A DNA stretch of 64,000 bases, taken from Prevotellaceae bacterium UBA3627 (lineage in GTDB: Bacteria > Bacteroidota > Bacteroidia > Bacteroidales > Bacteroidaceae). Under the pieces are notes generated by a model. That model was not told the origin of the DNA and made no database searches. It saw nothing but the letters and a program-made list of their open reading frames with translations. The stretch lies in the NCBI GenBank assembly GCA_002373375.1, contig DFLE01000024.1, positions 1 through 64,000 on the forward strand, given 5' to 3'. A program made the translations under genes and the position numbers. Of the stretch, positions 60,879-64,000 are shown piece after piece (the first letter of the stretch is position 1; every line of letters starts with the position of its first letter).

Positions 60879-61838
60879 TTATATCGTTTTCTCTATCTGG
60901 TACTCATTCCTTCCTTGTGAAGAACGGCTTACGAGGTCAGCCACGAAGCCTGTAAGGAAGAGCTGAGTGCCTATTATCATCATTGTGAGTGATATGTAGA
61001 AATATGGGGAGTCGGTGACGAGACGTTGTGGTACTCCGTGAGCCAGCGCCCATATCTTGCCTACGCCGATGATGCATGCGGCAATGAAACCGATAAAGAA
61101 CATCACGCTGCCGAGGAAACCGAAGATGTGCATAGGCTTCTTGCCAAAGGTAGAGAGGAACCACAGGGTGATGAGGTCCAGGTAGCCGTTAACGAAACGG
61201 TTCCAACCCATGAATTTTGACTTGCCGAACTTGCGAGCCTGGTGGTGTACGGGCTTCTCGCCTATCTTCTCAAAACCGGCGTTCTTGGCAAGGTAAGGCA
61301 TGTAGCGGTGCATCTCGCCATATACCTCTATGTTCTTTACCACGTCAATGCGGTAAGCCTTCAGTCCACAGTTGAAGTCGTGCAGATTATGTATGCCGCT
61401 TACCTTGCGTGCAGTGGCGTTGAATAGTTTTGTCGGTATGGTCTTTGACAGCGGGTCTCCTTGTTTGCGGTTCTGCTTGTATCCGCTCACGAGGTCATAG
61501 CCGTCCTCACGTATCATACGGTACAGCTCTGGTATTTCGTCGGGAGAGTCTTGCAGGTCTGCGTCCATGGTTATGACCACGTCGCCCTGTGCAGCCTCAA
61601 ACCCGCAGTAGAGGGCGGGCGACTTGCCGTAGTTACGGCGGAATTTGATGCCGTGGACGTGGTTGTCGTTGGCGGCAAGCTCCTCTATGACGTTCCATGA
61701 GTGGTCAGTGGAACCGTCGTTGACAAATATCACCTCGTAGGAAAACTGGTGCTCCTGCATCACACGGCGTATCCATGCGTAGAGCTCAGGTATTGACTCT
61801 TCCTCGTTATATAAGGGTATTACTACTGATATGTCCAT
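60879..61838 (-). CDS. family 2 polyprenyl-phosphate glycosyltransferase
   Basis: 319 residues. A cytosolic GT-A domain (about 1-225) has VVIPLYNEEESIPELY, EVIFVNDGSTDHSW, TMDADLQDSPDEIP (DxD) and FNCGLKAYR. Two C-terminal transmembrane helices (GFLGSVMFFIGFIAACIIGV; ISLTMMIIGTQLFLTGFVAD) complete the DPM1/GtrB-like architecture. Such enzymes put a sugar on undecaprenyl phosphate for envelope glycans. The acceptor cannot be told from sequence. It is second in the DUF4199-headed series. Confidence 0.9.
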   Translation of the reverse strand: MDISVVIPLYNEEESIPELYAWIRRVMQEHQFSYEVIFVNDGSTDHSWNVIEELAANDNHVHGIKFRRNYGKSPALYCGFEAAQGDVVITMDADLQDSPDEIPELYRMIREDGYDLVSGYKQNRKQGDPLSKTIPTKLFNATARKVSGIHNLHDFNCGLKAYRIDVVKNIEVYGEMHRYMPYLAKNAGFEKIGEKPVHHQARKFGKSKFMGWNRFVNGYLDLITLWFLSTFGKKPMHIFGFLGSVMFFIGFIAACIIGVGKIWALAHGVPQRLVTDSPYFYISLTMMIIGTQLFLTGFVADLVSRSSQGRNEYQIEKTI

Positions 61839-61876
61839 TTAGTTATGAGTGGTGAGTTATGAGTTATAGTGGTGGG

Positions 61877-62422
61877 TTATGACTTGCTTACGCGCACCTT
61901 GCTTCCTATCATGCTGAGTAGCAGGGAGAGTATTATGCCTGATACCAGCGTATTGAAAAACATGCTGAAGGCAATGTCTATAGGGCGTGTCTGCGAGAAT
62001 ATCTGCATCTGCTTGTCAATTTCCTTCAGGTCCACCCCTGCCTGGGTGAATGTCTCTTGTATCTCGGGCATGGCAAGGCTTTGTTGCAGACTTGACATAA
62101 ACTGCCCGTGGTCAAGGAAATAGAAATAGATGAAGGTGGCTGCTGCGAGGATTATCGACGCGTCAACCACTACATACGCAAGGAATGCGAAGGCGCGCTT
62201 GAACGATATTGCGCCTCCTATTATCTTGTCGCGGTAATGTTTCAGTCTGTAATAGATGATGAAGGGCGACACAATCACTCCAGATATGAAGCCAATCTGT
62301 AGTCCGGGTTCACTCATGCTGCCTACGAAACAGGCAAAGGTGAACACCCATAGTAATCCGATGAAGAAGCCGTCCTGTCGTGCGAAGGCTTTCAGTTGTG
62401 TATATTCTGCAAGGGAAATCAT
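61877..62422 (-). CDS. DUF4199 membrane protein
   Basis: 181 residues with four transmembrane helices (GFFIGLLWVFTFACFVGSM; IGFISGVIVSPFIIYYRL; AFLAYVVVDASIILAAATF; FNTLVSGIILSLLLSMIG), the DUF4199 layout. The gene-order partner of a polyprenyl-phosphate glycosyltransferase is common in Bacteroidetes. A minus-strand TATCTTTG lies at 62427-62434, only four bases before the ATG, so the mRNA may be leaderless or start a few bases within the codon. Role unknown. Confidence 0.75.
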   Translation of the reverse strand: MISLAEYTQLKAFARQDGFFIGLLWVFTFACFVGSMSEPGLQIGFISGVIVSPFIIYYRLKHYRDKIIGGAISFKRAFAFLAYVVVDASIILAAATFIYFYFLDHGQFMSSLQQSLAMPEIQETFTQAGVDLKEIDKQMQIFSQTRPIDIAFSMFFNTLVSGIILSLLLSMIGSKVRVSKS

Positions 62423-62426
62423 GCTA

Positions 62427-62434
62427 CAAAGATA
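62427..62434 (-). promoter_or_regulatory. promoter of the DUF4199-GT2-apbE series (TATCTTTG, minus strand)
   Basis: CAAAGATA on the plus strand. Its G is five bases from the start codon, implying a leaderless or near-leaderless mRNA if it is used. Confidence 0.5.
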
Positions 62435-62540
62435 CTTATTTTATTTTATATTATTGTCCTTTGTGTTGTTCTGAATCTTAATAAACCTTAAATATGTGGC
62501 TTTTTGCGTCTGTAACGTTTAATATGTGCAGAAAAATATG

Positions 62541-62548
62541 TACCTTTG
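62541..62548 (+). promoter_or_regulatory. promoter of the SRP RNA-tRNA unit (TACCTTTG)
   Basis: TAnnTTTG match 18 nt before the SRP RNA; no second promoter is seen before the tRNA. Confidence 0.65.
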
Positions 62549-62565
62549 CAGTCGCTAAATAAAAA

Positions 62566-62668
62566 CATGGGCAAGTCTTGCACGACCAGCTCCCTCGGAA
62601 TCCTCCAGGACGGGAACGTAGCAAAGGTACTTGGTTGTAGCGGTGCGATGTAAGTAGCTTGCCCACCT
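62566..62668 (+). ncRNA. ffs: signal recognition particle RNA (4.5S, small bacterial type)
   Basis: Ends pair as GGGCAAG (62569-62575) with CTTGCCC (62658-62664). The apical helix 8 carries the invariant pattern CAGG-ACG-GGAA-CGT-AGCA: a GGAA tetraloop closed by ACG/CGT and followed by the asymmetric-loop AGCA. It binds Ffh for co-translational targeting. Its 3' end lies immediately at the 5' end of the tRNA. The length of about 103 nt fits the small SRP RNA without the Alu domain. Confidence 0.88.
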
Positions 62669-62742
62669 GCCTCTTTAGCTCAGTTGGCCAGAGCACGTGA
62701 TTTGTAATCTCGGGGTCGTTGGTTCGAATCCGACAAGAGGCT
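62669..62742 (+). tRNA. tRNA-Thr (anticodon TGT)
   Basis: 74 nt. Acceptor GCCTCTT pairs with AAGAGGC, D arm GCTC-AGTTGGCCA-GAGC, anticodon loop TTTGTAA (TGT), T arm GTTGG-TTCGAAT-CCGAC. The anticodon stem CGTGA/TCTCG has a central T-T mismatch. CCA is not encoded. Confidence 0.93.
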
Positions 62743-62747
62743 CACAA

Positions 62748-62785
62748 GACGAGCGGTGTTTCTTGAAAGAGAAACACCGCTCGTC
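62748..62785 (+). terminator. 16-bp hairpin after tRNA-Thr
   Basis: GACGAGCGGTGTTTCT (62748-62763) and its exact complement 62770-62785, loop TGAAAG. There is no U-run, but its strength and its place directly after the tRNA suggest the end of the SRP-tRNA transcript. Confidence 0.6.
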
Positions 62786-62799
62786 AGTTATAAAGAGAC

Positions 62800-63133
62800 C
62801 CTCCCCGTCCCTCCCTGTGAGGGAGGGGGCGTAGATTGAGGGATATGCATTAGGAGTTATGCATTATTAATTATTCAAGTTTCGCTTTGCTCTGCTTGCT
62901 TGGTAGATAGAGGAAGTAGGAAGGAGATAAAAGAAGATAGAAGACAATTGTTTTCTCCGTTTACTGCTTGAAACTAACAAATGGTATTGTCCTTTAACTC
63001 CTTATAACTCCCTTTAACTCCTTATAACTCCAAAAGTTGAGTATTTACGAAACTTGAGTTAATTATAAATTATGCATTATGCATTATGCATTATGCATTG
63101 TTCAATTCTTAACTCATAATTCATAACTTAAAT
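62800..63133. repeat. intergenic region of mixed short repeats (GC-rich copy 4, 20-bp tandem, GCATTAT array)
   Basis: No gene. 62801-62835 is a GC-rich palindrome (CCCTCCC-TGT-GAGGGAGGG). 62991-63030 is CCTTTAACTCCTTATAACTC repeated twice in tandem. 63030-63060 holds AAAGTTGAGTA and ACTTGAGTTA words. 63065-63130 is ATGCATT repeated four times, then CTCATAATTCATAACTT. Confidence 0.7.
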
Positions 63134-63170
63134 AAAAAATCCTGTCTATTGCGATAGACAGGATTTTTTT
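63134..63170. terminator. terminator of the phosphohexomutase gene (bidirectional)
   Basis: AAAAAATCCTGTCTAT (63134-63149) and ATAGACAGGATTTTTTT (63154-63170), loop TGCG. U-runs are present on both strands; it lies two bases beyond the stop codon of the minus-strand gene. Confidence 0.85.
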
Positions 63171-63172
63171 AT

Positions 63173-64000
63173 TTACTGCATTTCCAAAACTATTCCCATT
63201 ATCTTCTTGCCGAGCTCGTCAGCCTCGTCCATGGTGTGTGCCTCGCTGTAAACGCGGATGATTGGCTCTGTATTAGACTTGCGCAGGTGTACCCATTTGT
63301 CAGCGAAGTCTATCTTCACTCCGTCAATGTCGTTTACTTGGGCATCAGGCTGTGCGTTGTACATCTCCTTTACCTTCGCCAATATGGCGTCAACGTCTGT
63401 GTCTGGTGTGAGGTCTATGCGGTTCTTGGCTATGAAATACTCAGGGAAGGTCTTGCGCAACTCGCTCACCTTACAGCCTTTCTGTGCCAGTGAAGAGAGG
63501 AACAGCGCTATGCCTACCAGTGCGTCACGACCGTAATGGCTCTCAGGGTATATCACTCCACCGTTGCCCTCGCCGCCTATCACAGCGCCTACCTCACGCA
63601 TCTTGGTGGTTACGTTTACCTCACCCACTGCAGCAGCGCTGTATGTGCCGCCGTGCTTCTCTGTCACGTCACGCAGTGCGCGGGTGCTTGACAGGTTGCT
63701 GACGGTGCTGCCCGGTGTGTGTGTTAGTACGTAGTCTGCCACGCTGACGAGGGTGTATTCCTCGCCAAACATCTTGCCGTCCTCGCAGATGAAAGCCAGA
63801 CGGTCAACGTCAGGGTCAACAACGATGCCGAGGTCATAGCCTCCGCCGCGCAGGGTGTCCATTATGCCGGTGAGGTTCTTCTCTAAAGGCTCCGGGTTAT
63901 GTGCGAAGTCGCCGTTGGCCTCGCCGTTGAGGAAGGTGTATGTCACGCCGAGACGGTCGAGCAGTTTAGGCAGGATGATGCCGCCTACGCTGTTGATAGA
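63173..64000 (-). CDS. glmM: phosphoglucosamine/phosphomannomutase (C-terminal part, runs off the window)
   Basis: About 275 C-terminal residues of the alpha-D-phosphohexomutase superfamily. The frame is open to the right edge (SINSVGGIILPKLLDRLGV). The metal-binding loop is VVDPDVDRLAFI, the sugar-binding loop GGEGNGGVIYPESHYGRDAL, and the C-terminal phosphate-binding loop KSNTEPIIRVYSE. The active-site Ser lies upstream, outside the window. The sugar loop GEGNGG fits Bacteroidetes GlmM, which makes glucosamine-1-phosphate for peptidoglycan, but a phosphomannomutase cannot be excluded. Confidence 0.75.
   Translation of the reverse strand, partial: SINSVGGIILPKLLDRLGVTYTFLNGEANGDFAHNPEPLEKNLTGIMDTLRGGGYDLGIVVDPDVDRLAFICEDGKMFGEEYTLVSVADYVLTHTPGSTVSNLSSTRALRDVTEKHGGTYSAAAVGEVNVTTKMREVGAVIGGEGNGGVIYPESHYGRDALVGIALFLSSLAQKGCKVSELRKTFPEYFIAKNRIDLTPDTDVDAILAKVKEMYNAQPDAQVNDIDGVKIDFADKWVHLRKSNTEPIIRVYSEAHTMDEADELGKKIMGIVLEMQ

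Overview
The window looks like chromosomal DNA of a Prevotella-type Bacteroidales (Prevotellaceae). Reasons: promoters carry the Bacteroidetes -7 element TAnnTTTG; Shine-Dalgarno sites are mostly absent; there are several very large secreted BspA/InlB-like proteins whose C-termini end in Prevotella-style short sorting motifs (such as YTLDGRKL...GIYI...KVVIK); and there are DUF3575 outer-membrane proteins and a reg_prop/AraC sensor-regulator. No phage, integrase, CRISPR array or rRNA operon was seen.

Layout. 1-1100: tail of a probable ATPase gene, a truncated HigA-like antitoxin on the minus strand, and a promoter followed by about 500 nt of structured untranslated DNA. 1104-11549: two clusters of secreted surface proteins (a BspA-like protein, a 988-residue InlB-like protein and a roughly 1750-residue protein). 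Each ends with a tiny gene of one family, and a 46-residue single-membrane-span protein lies between the clusters. 11646-12825 (minus): hpt-adk. 12958: nnr. 14688-24395: a six-gene envelope operon (DUF3575 protein, lipoprotein, second DUF3575 protein, OmpA-C-like protein, multi-barrel protein, TPR protein). 24493: rodA. 26138-26623: a decayed gene. 26822-28813: obgE and pgeF. 28916-42733: a carbohydrate region with a membrane-spanning propeller/AraC regulator, a CE12 pectin acetylesterase, a giant CE8 pectin methylesterase, and another large secreted protein with its small partner.

43681-57693 (minus) is one long tightly packed series read ctp, clpP, clpX, recQ, an rRNA m5C methyltransferase, xseB, mrp, then an alpha-2-macroglobulin-like protein. 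57950-62422 (minus) is a second series: DUF4199, GT2 glycosyltransferase, DUF6452 lipoprotein, DUF6048, apbE, Crp-family regulator. 62566-62742 holds the SRP RNA directly abutting tRNA-Thr. The window ends inside a phosphoglucosamine/phosphomannomutase gene.

The most unusual content is non-coding. Three intergenic regions (31540-32035, 38960-40130, 42825-43675) around the pectin and surface-protein genes are filled with short degenerate words (CACAGAT, ACGGATT, CACGAAT) repeated every 9-10 bp. Forward-oriented blocks are followed by reverse-complement blocks, giving large imperfect inverted repeats. The middle region also contains a precise 22-bp tandem array with internal dyads, a bidirectional terminator and a 51-bp direct repeat. 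A 15-unit octamer array fills the xseB-mrp junction. Long hairpins whose G-U pairs are only valid in plus-strand RNA lie around the surface-protein operons.
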